DNA from: Bacillota bacterium
Lineage (GTDB): Bacteria > Bacillota > Clostridia > Oscillospirales > Oscillospiraceae
Length of the DNA: 64,000 nt
Direction: 5' to 3'
Assembly (NCBI GenBank): GCA_030529825.1
Contig: JAUMWD010000006.1
Location: 22,720-86,719 of the forward strand
Positions within the stretch are counted from its first letter, which is position 1. Each line of letters begins with the position of its first letter. The notes below the pieces were generated by a model. It saw only the letters and a program-made list of their open reading frames with translations. It was not told where the DNA came from and did no database searches. Position numbers and translations under genes: made by a program. Shown one piece after another: positions 7,492-16,300 of the stretch.

Positions 7492-8700
7492 TTATGCTTT
7501 TTTCGGATTGTTGAGCTCATAGAAGATTTTCAAAGCGTTAATGAATTTCATGACGAGCCTTCCGTCGTCCAGCACGCAGCGGAAGATGTCCTGACCGTGC
7601 TGAATTTCAAAGTGCTTGCCGGGGCTGAAGGGAAGCGTGGGGATTTTTGAAGAGGGAATAACATAGTCCACGCTTTCGCCGTTAATGCTTCCCTTGAGGT
7701 TAAACTGCTTTCCTGAAAGCTCCACGGTACCCTGACCGACCTCCACGAACTTGTGCTTATCATAATCAATCATGTGGATTTTAGTGCCGGAGCGCAGGGA
7801 GAAGCCGGGGTTTTCCTTTATTTGCTCCTTGAGCTTATCGTAAATGAGCTTGCTCCACTGGGGAACATGGCGGAGCTCATCGCCCAGGCCTTTTATGTTG
7901 TGCAGGAAGCCGAATTCGTCGCTGTGCTCCTCGTATCCGCAGGCGGAGCAGCGGAGCTTGTTTCTGCTGTGGACAAACATTGTGAATTCCTTGCCGCAGT
8001 TGGGGCATTGGTACAGCACATTTTCCAGACCGTGAATATCATCGCAGTCCTTGTACTTGACCTGCAGCTTTTCCTGCTCCTCGTAGGCGTTAAACAGCAG
8101 AGCCTTTTCCACCTCGGCCTTTACCTGGCTTACCTTCATTTCCGCAAGCTGCTCCTTGCTCAGGAGCTTGTATATGTCGAGATATGTGCGCCCTCTGCGG
8201 ATACCCGTTGTCCACTTTGGCTTGGAGAAATATGTGCCCACGGTACGCGCGGCATATATGTCCGCACCCAGCCACTTAAGGAACTTGTAGGTAGCCTCGG
8301 GAATGGGCGTGGAAACGCCGTCCTCACACATGAGGCCCGCGGGATAGATGACAAGGGACTCGCCGCTGTCGATAACGGCCTTCATCTTTTTCATATCGCT
8401 GACGGTGGTCTGGAACTGCTGCTTGGGGATAACGCCCAGACTCTTGAGAATACCGTTTACCGGCAGAGAATTGTAAAAAGAGTTGCTGAGGACAAAGGTG
8501 AGTCGCTTTTTTGTGGCACCGAGAAGGTTTACGAAGTCCAGGGCGCACTGATGATTGGCAACGACTACATAGGAGTCGTCCACACCCTTGATTTCATTTC
8601 GCAGGAACTTGCGTCTGAACACAAAGGTGGCCATAACAAAGCAAACCGCCTGTGCGCCTCTGTATGCCAGCAGATTGGGCTTAACATATAAATTGTTCAT
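7492..8700 (-). CDS. PlsC-like lysophospholipid acyltransferase with zinc ribbon
   Basis: A 402-residue protein. The N-terminal 210 residues match 1-acyl-glycerol-3-phosphate acyltransferases: the HX4D motif is HQCALD in VVANHQCALDF near residue 47-54, and the substrate loop appears as YPAGLMCEDG near 120. A zinc ribbon follows at about 234-257 (CPNCGKEF, then CSACG), and the last 140 residues form a C-terminal domain I do not recognise. The usual enzyme is about 240 residues, so the zinc ribbon and tail are additions. The enzyme family moves acyl groups onto lysophosphatidic acid at the membrane. It stands alone between two hairpins. Confidence 0.8.
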   Translation of the reverse strand: MNNLYVKPNLLAYRGAQAVCFVMATFVFRRKFLRNEIKGVDDSYVVVANHQCALDFVNLLGATKKRLTFVLSNSFYNSLPVNGILKSLGVIPKQQFQTTVSDMKKMKAVIDSGESLVIYPAGLMCEDGVSTPIPEATYKFLKWLGADIYAARTVGTYFSKPKWTTGIRRGRTYLDIYKLLSKEQLAEMKVSQVKAEVEKALLFNAYEEQEKLQVKYKDCDDIHGLENVLYQCPNCGKEFTMFVHSRNKLRCSACGYEEHSDEFGFLHNIKGLGDELRHVPQWSKLIYDKLKEQIKENPGFSLRSGTKIHMIDYDKHKFVEVGQGTVELSGKQFNLKGSINGESVDYVIPSSKIPTLPFSPGKHFEIQHGQDIFRCVLDDGRLVMKFINALKIFYELNNPKKA

Positions 8701-8794
8701 TATCTTGCCTGCCTTTTTTCGACTGTGATTTTATAATAGCACACAAGCATAAATACTTCAATATTTTTAAAAAAACCAATTCACGGAAAACAAA

Positions 8795-8820
8795 GCCGCC
8801 ACCGAATAAGCGGTGACGGC
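8795..8820 (-). terminator. Probable terminator of the alpha/beta hydrolase gene
   Basis: A 10-bp stem with one mismatch (8795-8804 with 8811-8820) is placed 8 bp past the stop at 8829. A T-rich stretch follows on the minus strand. Confidence 0.6.
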
Positions 8821-8828
8821 AAGAAATA

Positions 8829-9578
8829 TCAGTCAGCGAAAAAGCGGAGCAGACGGGCCTTGTAGTCGGGGGCCTCGTCGTAAACCGCGTGACCGTAGCC
8901 CTCATACATATAAAGCTCACAGCCGATTTTCTCCGCGATTTCCACGGAGCATTCGCCGGAGAGAACGTGGTCACCCCGGGCGCCGATAACAAGCACGGGG
9001 CGGGAAATCTTGTCAAGCTCCCCGAGAATGTCGAAGCGGAGGCAGGCATTAACCTTCAGGACAAAGCGCCGAAGCTCCTCATCGGTGCCGTCGTTTTCCA
9101 TGGCGGCGAAGACATCCTTGTAAAGCGCATAGAACTCGGGGGAATAAACATTTTGGGCAAAGCCGCGGTTAAGACTTTGTCTGTCACCCTTCAGAGCAAA
9201 CTCGCGCCAGCCGGACAGAGTGGCTATACCCATTTCGCCGGGACGGGCGCAGGTGGAGGCAAACACCGCCTTGTGTACAAGCTGCGGATAATTAACCGTA
9301 AGCTGCTGTGCTATCATCCCGCCCATGGAGCAGCCGAAAATATCGGCATCGGAAATGCCCAGCTTCTGCATGGTTTCCGCCACGGAATCCGCGAGAAAAG
9401 CAATGGTGCAGTCCTCGGGAATTTCCTCGGGAGCATCGAAAAGATATACGGTGTAGTCCTTGCCGAAGTCAGCGTATGCCGCGGCCACCGCTTCAGCGGA
9501 AAGCAGAACGGATTTTAAGCTGATGCCGGGGAGCATGATAAATGCCCGCTTGCCCGTGCCAAAGGAAAAATAATTCAT
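8829..9578 (-). CDS. Alpha/beta hydrolase
   Basis: A 249-residue alpha/beta-hydrolase-fold enzyme. The nucleophile elbow is GCSMGG (Ser near residue 94), the acid is Asp in GARGDHVL near 201 and the catalytic His is in EGYGHAVYDE near 229, so the triad is complete in the usual order. The substrate class (ester, lactone, thioester) cannot be told from these motifs. It is monocistronic and divergent from the EFR1 gene. Confidence 0.85.
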   Translation of the reverse strand: MNYFSFGTGKRAFIMLPGISLKSVLLSAEAVAAAYADFGKDYTVYLFDAPEEIPEDCTIAFLADSVAETMQKLGISDADIFGCSMGGMIAQQLTVNYPQLVHKAVFASTCARPGEMGIATLSGWREFALKGDRQSLNRGFAQNVYSPEFYALYKDVFAAMENDGTDEELRRFVLKVNACLRFDILGELDKISRPVLVIGARGDHVLSGECSVEIAEKIGCELYMYEGYGHAVYDEAPDYKARLLRFFAD

Positions 9579-9741
9579 GGTCTTTACCTCTGCATATAGT
9601 GTGGCTTAATTATAATCGGCAAAGCCTCTGCGGTCAACTGCGCAAAAAATATACACCTCGGGGAAATCTGCCTGAATTGATATTGTGCAAAGGCGATTTT
9701 CAGTGTACAATGAGGTAAAAATCGCAGTAAGGAGAATTACT

Positions 9742-10521
9742 ATGAGCAAGAATATTATCTATTGTTACTCCGGCACGGGCAATTGCCTCGATATCGCAAA
9801 GAACATTGCAAAGGAGCTGGGTGACACCGACATCGTCATGATGCGCAAAAAGCCCGAAATCACCGATGCCAGAGGCTATGAGCGAGTGGGCTTCGTTTTC
9901 CCCTGCTACGGCGGCGGTCTTCCCGGCGGCGTTGAGGAAAGCATCAAGTCCATCAAGATAGATTATGACGCCTACAAGTTCGGCGTTGTGAGCTACGCGG
10001 GCTATATGGGCTGCGGAATGCACAAGGTAAATAAGATTGTGTGGCTCAATTACTGGGCGGGAATTTCCCACCAGTGCTCCTGCGTTTGGCTCTTCCCCCA
10101 TAATCTGCAGGTGCCGCCCATGGGTCCCCGGCTCGCCCAGAAGCGCAGCGAGAAAAAGGCAAGGAAAATCGGTCAGGATGTACTGGCAAAGCGCGCCACC
10201 GGCAAGGTTCCCAAAAAGCCCGTCAACGCTGTGGAGAGCGCAGGCTGGCCCATGATTGCTAAGCTCAAGTCCAAAAAGTTCGCCGTCAGCGATGCCTGCG
10301 TGGGCTGCGGTCAGTGCGCACGCCTCTGCCCCAAGGGCAACATCAAGCTGGTTGGCGGCAAGCCCCAATTCGGGCGGGATTGCATCCAGTGCCTCGGTTG
10401 TCTGCAGTACTGCCCCAACGGAGCAATTTCTCTGGGCAAGGTCACCGACAAGCGCGAGCATTATCACAACCCCAAAATCTCCGTCGAGGAGCTCATGCAA
10501 TCCGTTGTACATATCGACTGA
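9742..10521 (+). CDS. EFR1-type flavodoxin-ferredoxin fusion protein
   Basis: A 259-residue protein. The ATG at 9742 has AAGGAG eight bases upstream and begins directly with the flavodoxin fold; the longer frame from 9685 has no ribosome site. The N-terminal half carries the FMN phosphate loop YSGTGNCLDIAKN. The C-terminal part holds two 4Fe-4S motifs, CVGCGQCARLCPKG and CIQCLGCLQYCPNG, so two cubane clusters are expected. The EFR1 family pairs a flavodoxin-like domain with a bacterial ferredoxin, presumably to shuttle electrons in anaerobes. It is monocistronic with a strong terminator. Confidence 0.88.
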   Translation: MSKNIIYCYSGTGNCLDIAKNIAKELGDTDIVMMRKKPEITDARGYERVGFVFPCYGGGLPGGVEESIKSIKIDYDAYKFGVVSYAGYMGCGMHKVNKIVWLNYWAGISHQCSCVWLFPHNLQVPPMGPRLAQKRSEKKARKIGQDVLAKRATGKVPKKPVNAVESAGWPMIAKLKSKKFAVSDACVGCGQCARLCPKGNIKLVGGKPQFGRDCIQCLGCLQYCPNGAISLGKVTDKREHYHNPKISVEELMQSVVHID

Positions 10522-10599
10522 AAAAGAACAGCTCGTAAGGACGGCGCTCCATAGGGATTAACAGGTTTTGACCGGCCCTTTTCCGTCCGTACTTCATAA

Positions 10600-10634
10600 A
10601 AAAACACGGCAATGCGTCAGCATTGCCGTGTTTT
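10600..10634 (+). terminator. Intrinsic terminator of the EFR1 gene
   Basis: A 15-bp perfect stem (10601-10615 with 10620-10634, loop GTCA) is followed by more T-rich DNA. Confidence 0.9.
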
Positions 10635-10717
10635 GTCGTGTTTTTTATATGCCGCTGCGGCGTCGTGTAGGGTTGCGACCAAGCGCAAAGTCCAAAAAGG
10701 ACAGAAAGGAAATTAAA

Positions 10718-10982
10718 ATGACTATCAACTTCACCAACAAGACCATCGAGCTCACCACCGCAGAAATGAAGAAGGCAAGCGTTTACAAAGATTGCCGCAG
10801 AAATAAATAATCAAGCTATTGAAAATCTTATTGGCGCATTGGAATACGACATTCAGACTTGTGTTCATATCGCCATTAACTCATTTGAAGAAATCTACAA
10901 ATCAGACAAGACATACAGAGAAGTTGAGAATATGACAGGAATCAGCAAAAGCACTTTAGTAAGAGCAAAGCAGAGAGCGTAA
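10718..10982 (+). pseudogene. Frameshifted small gene, about 87 codons, unknown function
   Basis: The ATG at 10718 has AAAGGAA upstream and starts a 30-codon frame ending at 10810. A second frame is open from 10770 to the stop at 10980-10982 but has no start. Removing one base near 10777 (GCAAGCG to GCAGCG) joins them into one 87-residue protein (264 nt), helical in the middle and ending with KTYREVENMTGISKSTLVRA, which looks like a resolvase-style helix-turn-helix. A terminator stem starts inside the last codons. It could be a decayed gene at the edge of the AT-rich scar or a sequencing error. I do not recognise the family. Confidence 0.55.
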
Positions 10983-10998
10983 CACTCTCTGCTTTTTT
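10970..10998 (+). terminator. Intrinsic terminator
   Basis: GCAGAGAG (10970-10977) pairs with CTCTCTGC (10985-10992), followed by six T. It overlaps the end of the frameshifted small gene. Confidence 0.85.
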
Positions 10999-11046
10999 GA
11001 TTAGGAAACTATATTGGCTGTAGTTGAATTGATATTTGCTATATTT

Positions 11047-11439
11047 TCAATCAGACACTATATATGCGTTATCTATTTCTCCAAAAGGTCCCATGTGCAT
11101 AGTTCCAACAATCGTAATAACATCGCCATCTGAAAGATTAGAAATTCCGTCTTCATCTTCATTGAAATGCACAGTTATGGCATTGAGAGGAGCACCCATA
11201 TATGCGCTTTCCGCCATTGAAACATTGTCAATTCCAATATCATATACCGTAGCCGTCCATTTTACAATCTTTCCGTCATATTCTTCGGCAGCTCGTGCTG
11301 CGTTTTCCAAATATTCGTCATGAACATTCTGCCAATTGAGTTCGATAGCCTCTTCAAGCATCTTTTCCGTTGATTGAGCACAGGCGCAAAGAGATAGGCA
11401 CATCATCAGTACCAAGAGTGATACGATAAATCTTTTCAT
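11047..11439 (-). CDS. Putative lipoprotein with OB-fold-like domain
   Basis: A 130-residue protein. The start is the ATG at 11439 with GGAGGAAAG upstream. The N-terminus is a lipoprotein signal: MKRF, a hydrophobic core (IVSLLVLMMCLSL), then LCAC as lipobox. The rest, with EYDGKIVKWTATVYDIG and LSDGDVITIVGTM, resembles the OB-fold tRNA_anti-like family found in secreted proteins, so it probably sits on the outer membrane face. Base composition is more AT-rich than the core genes, as in the rest of the 10.7-13.2 kb region. A small stem (11465-11473 with 11478-11486) lies in its leader. Confidence 0.7.
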   Translation of the reverse strand: MKRFIVSLLVLMMCLSLCACAQSTEKMLEEAIELNWQNVHDEYLENAARAAEEYDGKIVKWTATVYDIGIDNVSMAESAYMGAPLNAITVHFNEDEDGISNLSDGDVITIVGTMHMGPFGEIDNAYIVSD

Positions 11440-11636
11440 CTTTCTTTCCTCCATAAAATAAAAAGTGCGCAGCCGAAGCTACGCACGAAAAACGCATAGC
11501 CTCTTTTGCTGCGACACAATCAATTCAAAAAACACAAGGCATGTGAAAAGGAGGTTGCGTTTTTACCTAAATAAAAACTCAGCCTTGCGCTTGTCTAGTA
11601 TTTGAATGTGTCTCAAGAAAAGAATATCATATGAGG

Positions 11637-12455
11637 TCAAGAAAAACAACTCGTATTTGCTGAAATGTTTTTTATTTCCAATTTTCGTAATTTGTATGTG
11701 CGCTTTGTGATAATACATGATAAAATTCCACTATACTTTGTAGGAAATACGAAAGGACTTTCAACGTAACGATCCTTGTATTGAAGCCAACGCCGCAAGA
11801 TGCTTTCTGTCTTTTGAGAGAAGTAAACCGTTCTGTCTTTTCGGCCTTTGGTTACTTCGGCGCGCAAAAGGATTTGCCTTTTCGCAAGATTCAAATCTTC
11901 AATCATAAGGACAGAACATTCACCAAGTCTCATTCCTGTATCTATCATAAGAATGATCATAGCGTAATCTCTGTGCTCAGGAAAGTAAGAGCGATCAAGT
12001 TGACCAACAAGCCGTTTGAAGTCTGCATCAGAAATGTACTCTTTTGCGTTTCTGTTGGTTTTGAGTTGCCTGACCTTTTTCATGGGGTTTTTCTTCAGAA
12101 CGTAATCTGAGTCGAGCCAATTGAAAAACACTCTCAGATTGCGAATGTAGTTGTTAATAGTGGCAGCAGAAACAGGTTTTCTGAAATCCCGACGGCGCTC
12201 AGGAAAGTTCTGCTCCTTAGACTTCTCGTTAGCATAAAATGTGTATTTGCCTCGCTCTTGCAAATTGGTGATATACCTTCTGATTACACTCTCCGTTACC
12301 TGATCAACCTGAGTGATATTCAACTCATCATTGCACCATCTTTCAAAGAGGCGCAGCGTGTGTTCGTAGCTCTCCAAGGTCTTTGCTCTGAGTTCTCTGC
12401 TTCTGCAATAAATCATGAATTCATCAATCTGATATTCGATGCTTAAATCGTACAA
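11637..12455 (-). pseudogene. Truncated tyrosine recombinase (integrase)
   Basis: The 272-residue frame starts with TTG at 12455 and has no clear ribosome site. The SAM-like DNA-binding domain (residues 1-110) and the first part of the catalytic domain are present: Arg in TGMRLGE near 175 and Lys in EVTKGRKDRTV near 201. The second half, which should hold HxxR, His/Trp and the nucleophile Tyr, is replaced by an unrelated Lys-rich tail (KRTYKLRKLEIKN), and no other frame downstream restores it. The enzyme cannot cut DNA as encoded. It is probably the remnant of an integrative element. Confidence 0.8.
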
Positions 12456-12458
12456 AAA

Positions 12459-12504
12459 AACACTTCCAATCGTTGAATTTCGTACCCAACTGATTGGAAG
12501 TGTT
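12459..12504. repeat. 13-bp inverted repeat next to the integrase start
   Basis: AACACTTCCAATC (12459-12471) and GATTGGAAGTGTT (12492-12504) are exact inverted copies with a 20-base loop, lying immediately upstream of the integrase frame. Possible recombinase or excisionase arm site, or a hairpin in the leader. Confidence 0.6.
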
Positions 12505-12627
12505 AGTCGCTTCTAGCAAAAATATAGGTAGCCTTAAACAATCGGCAGCCATTATAAAACCGAAGTATAGGTAGGTTTTGCGAGAACAAACAAAAAGCCG
12601 CAAAGCCTTGATAATCCTACTGAATTT

Positions 12628-12693
12628 TCACCTTACGCCCTGCTTATGACGGAGGGAAAGGCAGTCGGCAATCATTGCGATGAACTCTGAATT
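12628..12693 (-). pseudogene. Displaced copy of the last 22 codons of spo0A
   Basis: These 66 bases match the 3' end of the intact spo0A at 26050-26115 in the same orientation with two differences (at 12646 and 12688). Read in the spo0A frame they encode the last 21 residues of Spo0A with one change, Gln to His, and the TGA stop. The match starts exactly at the stop codon and ends abruptly on the 5' side. There is no start codon. A 3'-end copy of a host gene next to an integrase is what elements that integrate into gene 3' ends carry. Confidence 0.85.
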
Positions 12694-13120
12694 TGTATAG
12701 CACTTTTTAATGCTCGTTTTAGTGTTACTGAGAAAAATTTTAGGCACTTTGAAACTGGTTATTGCTTAGTTCATTGCCTTAACTCTGTCTTGTTTATCAG
12801 GTTTATGAGGATAGTATCAGAGCAAGAAAAATATGTCAAGCGTGAAACCTATAAACTCTAGAAAAAACTTGGCTACCTCTGTTTCTTGGATTGCATACCG
12901 ATAATGTTTACACTTATTTGATCCACATTTCACAGCAAATATCTGATGTTTTCGATTAAGAAAAATAAAAAATAAAAATGAAAAAATATAAATTCCGAAT
13001 TGAGATTGTGCCAGCAATTGAAAATTCGAAACGAGCGATTTTGCAAAGCAAATACGTGAAGTTAAAGGGGGTAGGGGCGAAGTCCCTAATACAGAGTAAT
13101 ATAAGGGCGAAGCAAAAAAG
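12694..13120. other. AT-rich stretch without a convincing gene
   Basis: The DNA is clearly richer in A+T than the flanks. A leftward 110-codon frame covers 12817-13149, but it has no ribosome site, biased composition (runs of Phe/Ile/Leu) and no recognised domain. Short GGGCGAAG direct repeats occur at about 13074-13112. It looks like non-coding flank of a mobile element. Confidence 0.5.
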
Positions 13121-13200
13121 TGCATAGTGGTGTATACGTATTTACCCATTATTAATATACCTGCTGATATTATATGAAAGTATTAGGTATACACCGCCAT
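13121..13200. repeat. Imperfect inverted repeat beside the purA break
   Basis: GGTGTATAC (13129-13137) and GTATACACC (13187-13195) are exact inverted copies; with their outer flanks about 15 of 18 bases match. The right arm ends 13 bases before the broken end of purA, so it may mark the end of an inserted or deleted element. Confidence 0.5.
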
Positions 13201-13212
13201 ACACAACTGGGC

Positions 13213-13956
13213 TTATGAAGCAAGAGTGTTGGAGGAGGTCGTATACGGATATATGCCGAAATCCAGGTCTCTGAGTGCGCCTAACTGTGCTTCAAAAAGA
13301 ATGCTTTTTCCCTCGCTCTGTGCGCGGCGGAGGTATGCTCCGGTGTCGCAGATAAAGGGCCTGATTTTTTCGCCGAAATCATTCAGCCAAGCCATTACCT
13401 GCTCCATGGTAAAGGGCTCTGCGCCGTAGACTTCACTTATGGTCAGATTTTTCCACTCCAGAATATCCTTCAGGTGCTCCCGAAGATATTCGTGGTTAAG
13501 AAGCTCGCCGGCCATGATGGTTTTCTTCTGATATTTGTCGGAGTAAAACGGGGCTATACCCTGTCGGGTGGAGCCGAACTTTTTGCCCTTAAGTCTGTCC
13601 TCCTCGAGGCAGTCCAGCTCTCTGTGCCAGGGCATGAGAAGAGAGGCTCTGTCGCTGACCTTAAGATTTTCGGGCGTTACGGACACGCCTTTGGAGTTCA
13701 GATCTTCAATCTCCTTCCAAAGGTTTTCGCAGTCAAGCGCCACACCGTTTCCCAGAATATTCACAACGTTCTTTCTGAAAATGCCTGAGGGAAGAAGGTG
13801 CAGGGCAAAGCTTCCGTGCTCGTTTATTACGGTGTGACCCGCATTTCCGCCGCCCTGATAGCGCACGACAATGTCATACTGCTCGGTGAGCAGGTCAACC
13901 ATCCTGCCCTTGCCCTCGTCGCCCCAGTTGATTCCAACAATTGCACAGTTAGCCAT
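13213..13956 (-). pseudogene. purA: Adenylosuccinate synthetase, 3' part missing
   Basis: PurA joins IMP and aspartate with GTP on the way to AMP. This frame encodes 247 residues against a usual 425 or so. Everything present is well conserved: GDEGKG near residue 13, GGGNAGHT, LHLLPSG, GSTRQGIAPFYSDK and LFEAQLGALRDLDFG. The homology stops after TTSSNTLAS, inside a conserved block, and the remaining catalytic domain with the GTP- and IMP-contacting C-terminal half is not found in the window. It overlaps nadE by TAATG and is the last gene of the operon. It should be inactive, so another purA copy must exist, or the junction is an assembly error. Confidence 0.88.
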
Positions 13957-14690
13957 TAGTTTTCTACTTGAAATGTTTTTATGCTGCTTCTTTTATGCTC
14001 GCTTCTTTTGTGATAGCCTTCGATTATGGCCGCTTCCTCCGGGGATACGGTCTTTCCTGCCAGGTAGCTGTCTATGGTGGAATAGCTCACGCCCATTTCC
14101 TGCTCATCGGTCTGACCGTCGAAGAGACCTGCGGAGGGAGCCTTTTCTATGATGCACGCAGGTGCCTTCAGCCAGCGGAGAAATTCGTAAATCTCCGTTA
14201 CGGTGAGGTCGGCAATGGGATTGAAGTCGTGAGCTCCGTCACCCCATTTGGTGAAGTAGCCCATATATGCCTCGCTGCGGTTACCCGTGCCTGCAACAAG
14301 CCTGCCCTCGGAGGCGGCGATGGTATAAAGCGCCGTCATACGCAGTCTCGGCGCAATGTTGGCATCGGCGGCACGGGTTATGCTGACTGCAGCTCCCGCG
14401 CAGGAGGTGAGGGCCGCTTTTACGGGGCTTAAGTCCACGGTGCGGGTCTCAATGCCGTATTTCTTCGCAACTATAAGGGCATCATCTGTGTCCTGAAAAT
14501 AGTTCCGCTTTGATGAGCAGGGCATGATAATCCCCAGAGTGTTGTCGCAGGCGGCCTTGCACAGAATGCCCACAAGGGCGGAATCCTTGCCTCCGCTGTT
14601 TCCGTAAACAATGCCCCTTGCGCTGCTGTCGGCAATGACCGATTTTATAAACTCAACTCTGTTTCTGAATTCTGCCTCATAGTCTCTCAT
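13956..14690 (-). CDS. nadE: NAD+ synthase, ammonia-type domain only
   Basis: A 244-residue N-type ATP pyrophosphatase that amidates deamido-NAD to NAD. The PP-loop [12 protein letters not shown] is intact near residue 27-38, and [15 protein letters not shown] is the NadE signature. No glutaminase domain is present, so free ammonia is expected as nitrogen donor. The start at 14690 has GGAGG upstream and overlaps the pyrG stop as ATGA, implying translational coupling; a longer upstream frame would run deep into pyrG. Fourth gene of the asnB-glnN-pyrG-nadE-purA' operon. Confidence 0.92.
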   Translation of the reverse strand: MRDYEAEFRNRVEFIKSVIADSSARGIVYGNSGGKDSALVGILCKAACDNTLGIIMPCSSKRNYFQDTDDALIVAKKYGIETRTVDLSPVKAALTSCAGAAVSITRAADANIAPRLRMTALYTIAASEGRLVAGTGNRSEAYMGYFTKWGDGAHDFNPIADLTVTEIYEFLRWLKAPACIIEKAPSAGLFDGQTDEQEMGVSYSTIDSYLAGKTVSPEEAAIIEGYHKRSEHKRSSIKTFQVEN

Positions 14691-16291
14691 GTGCTTTCCT
14701 CCTCTGTACCCACAGCGGCTCTTACAAAGCCGAAGAAGAGCGGGTGAGGCTTGTTGGGCCTGCTCTTGAATTCCGGATGGAACTGGGCGGCAACGAACCA
14801 CCTGTGCTGCGGGATTTCAACAATTTCAACCAGCTTGCCGTCGGGAGAATAACCAACGGGGATAAGACCGCGGGAAATCATCTCCTGACGGAAATCGTTA
14901 TTGAACTCATATCTGTGGCGATGGCGCTCGCTTATGAGCGCTTCACCGTAGAGGGCATGTGCCTTGCTTTCGGGACTGAGCACGCAGGGATATTTGCCCA
15001 GCCTCATGGTGCCGCCCTTGGCGGTAACGTCCTTCTGCTCGGGCATCAGGTCGATAACGGGATGCTGGGTGTCTGCCACAAATTCTGTGGAGCTGGCATC
15101 CCTCCAGCCCAGAACGTTGCGGGCAAATTCTATGACGGCAATCTGCATTCCAAGGCAGATTCCAAGATAGGGAACACCTGTTTCTCTGGCATATTCCGCC
15201 GCGGTTATCATTCCCTCAATGCCCCGGTCGCCGAAGCCGCCGGGCACGAGAATGCCGCTGCAGCCGCCGAGAATTTCGGCAGCGTTTTCTTTTGTAATAA
15301 GCTCGGAATCCACCCACTTGATCTCCACCAGCACACCGTTTGCCGTTCCCGCATGGAAAAGGGATTCGGCAACGGAAAGATACGCATCGTGAAGCTGAAC
15401 GTATTTGCCCACAAGCGCGATTTTCACGTGCTTTTCAGCGCTCTTAATGCGCGTTACCATGCTTTCCCACTCGCTGAGGTCAGGCTTTGAGCAGTCAAGA
15501 CCCAGCTTGCGGCACACTACCTCTGACAGGCCCTCTTTTTCCAGAAGAAGCGGGGCCTCATAGAGGGTTTCCGCGGTGATATTCTGAATGACGCAGTCGG
15601 GCTCCACGTTGCAGAAGAGCGCAATTTTCCTGCGTATGTCCTCCGTGATTACGGCATCGGTACGGCACACGAGAACGTCCGGCTGAATGCCCAGAGAGAG
15701 GAGCTCCTTCACCGAGTGCTGAGTGGGCTTGCTTTTAAGCTCACCGGAGCCGGGAATCTGAACTATAAGGGGAACGTGGATATACAGAACATTCTGCCTG
15801 CCCCGCTCCACCGCCACCTGACGTATGGCCTCAAGGAAGGGCTGACTTTCAATGTCACCCACGGTGCCGCCGATTTCGCAGATGAGAACATCAATGTCCT
15901 CGCTTTCCATTGAGTATATGGCGGATTTGATTTCATCGGTAATGTGCGGAATAATCTGCACCGTGCCGCCGAGGTAGCCGCCCTGACGCTCGCGGTTGAG
16001 CACATTCCAGAATATCCGGCCTGCGGAAACAGAGGATTTGCCGCTGAGGCTTTCGTCAACAAAGCGCTCGTAATGGCCAAGGTCAAGGTCGGTTTCCGCG
16101 CCGTCATCGGTGACGAAAACCTCGCCGTGCTGATAGGGACTCATGGTGCCGGGGTCAACGTTCAGGTAGGGGTCAAATTTCTGGTTTTTCACTCGCAGAC
16201 CGCGCTGCTTCAGCAGTCTGCCCAGGCTTGCGGCACATATGCCCTTGCCCAGTCCGGATACAACGCCGCCTGTTACAAAAACAAATTTCAT
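14687..16291 (-). CDS. pyrG: CTP synthase
   Basis: A 534-residue enzyme of full length. The N-terminal synthetase domain starts with the P-loop region [15 protein letters not shown] and holds the UTP/ATP blocks [18 protein letters not shown] and [15 protein letters not shown]. The C-terminal class I glutaminase has Cys in GICLGMQ and the His/Glu pair in [10 protein letters not shown]. It makes CTP from UTP with glutamine. It starts 9 bp after glnN, so glutamine production and use are in one transcript. Confidence 0.96.
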   Translation of the reverse strand: MKFVFVTGGVVSGLGKGICAASLGRLLKQRGLRVKNQKFDPYLNVDPGTMSPYQHGEVFVTDDGAETDLDLGHYERFVDESLSGKSSVSAGRIFWNVLNRERQGGYLGGTVQIIPHITDEIKSAIYSMESEDIDVLICEIGGTVGDIESQPFLEAIRQVAVERGRQNVLYIHVPLIVQIPGSGELKSKPTQHSVKELLSLGIQPDVLVCRTDAVITEDIRRKIALFCNVEPDCVIQNITAETLYEAPLLLEKEGLSEVVCRKLGLDCSKPDLSEWESMVTRIKSAEKHVKIALVGKYVQLHDAYLSVAESLFHAGTANGVLVEIKWVDSELITKENAAEILGGCSGILVPGGFGDRGIEGMITAAEYARETGVPYLGICLGMQIAVIEFARNVLGWRDASSTEFVADTQHPVIDLMPEQKDVTAKGGTMRLGKYPCVLSPESKAHALYGEALISERHRHRYEFNNDFRQEMISRGLIPVGYSPDGKLVEIVEIPQHRWFVAAQFHPEFKSRPNKPHPLFFGFVRAAVGTEEEST

Positions 16292-16300
16292 ATCTTCACC

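Noticed and set aside
12817-13149. 110-codon leftward frame in the AT-rich scar
   Set aside because: No ribosome site, composition like translated AT-rich repeat, no domain. Kept only as a described non-coding stretch.
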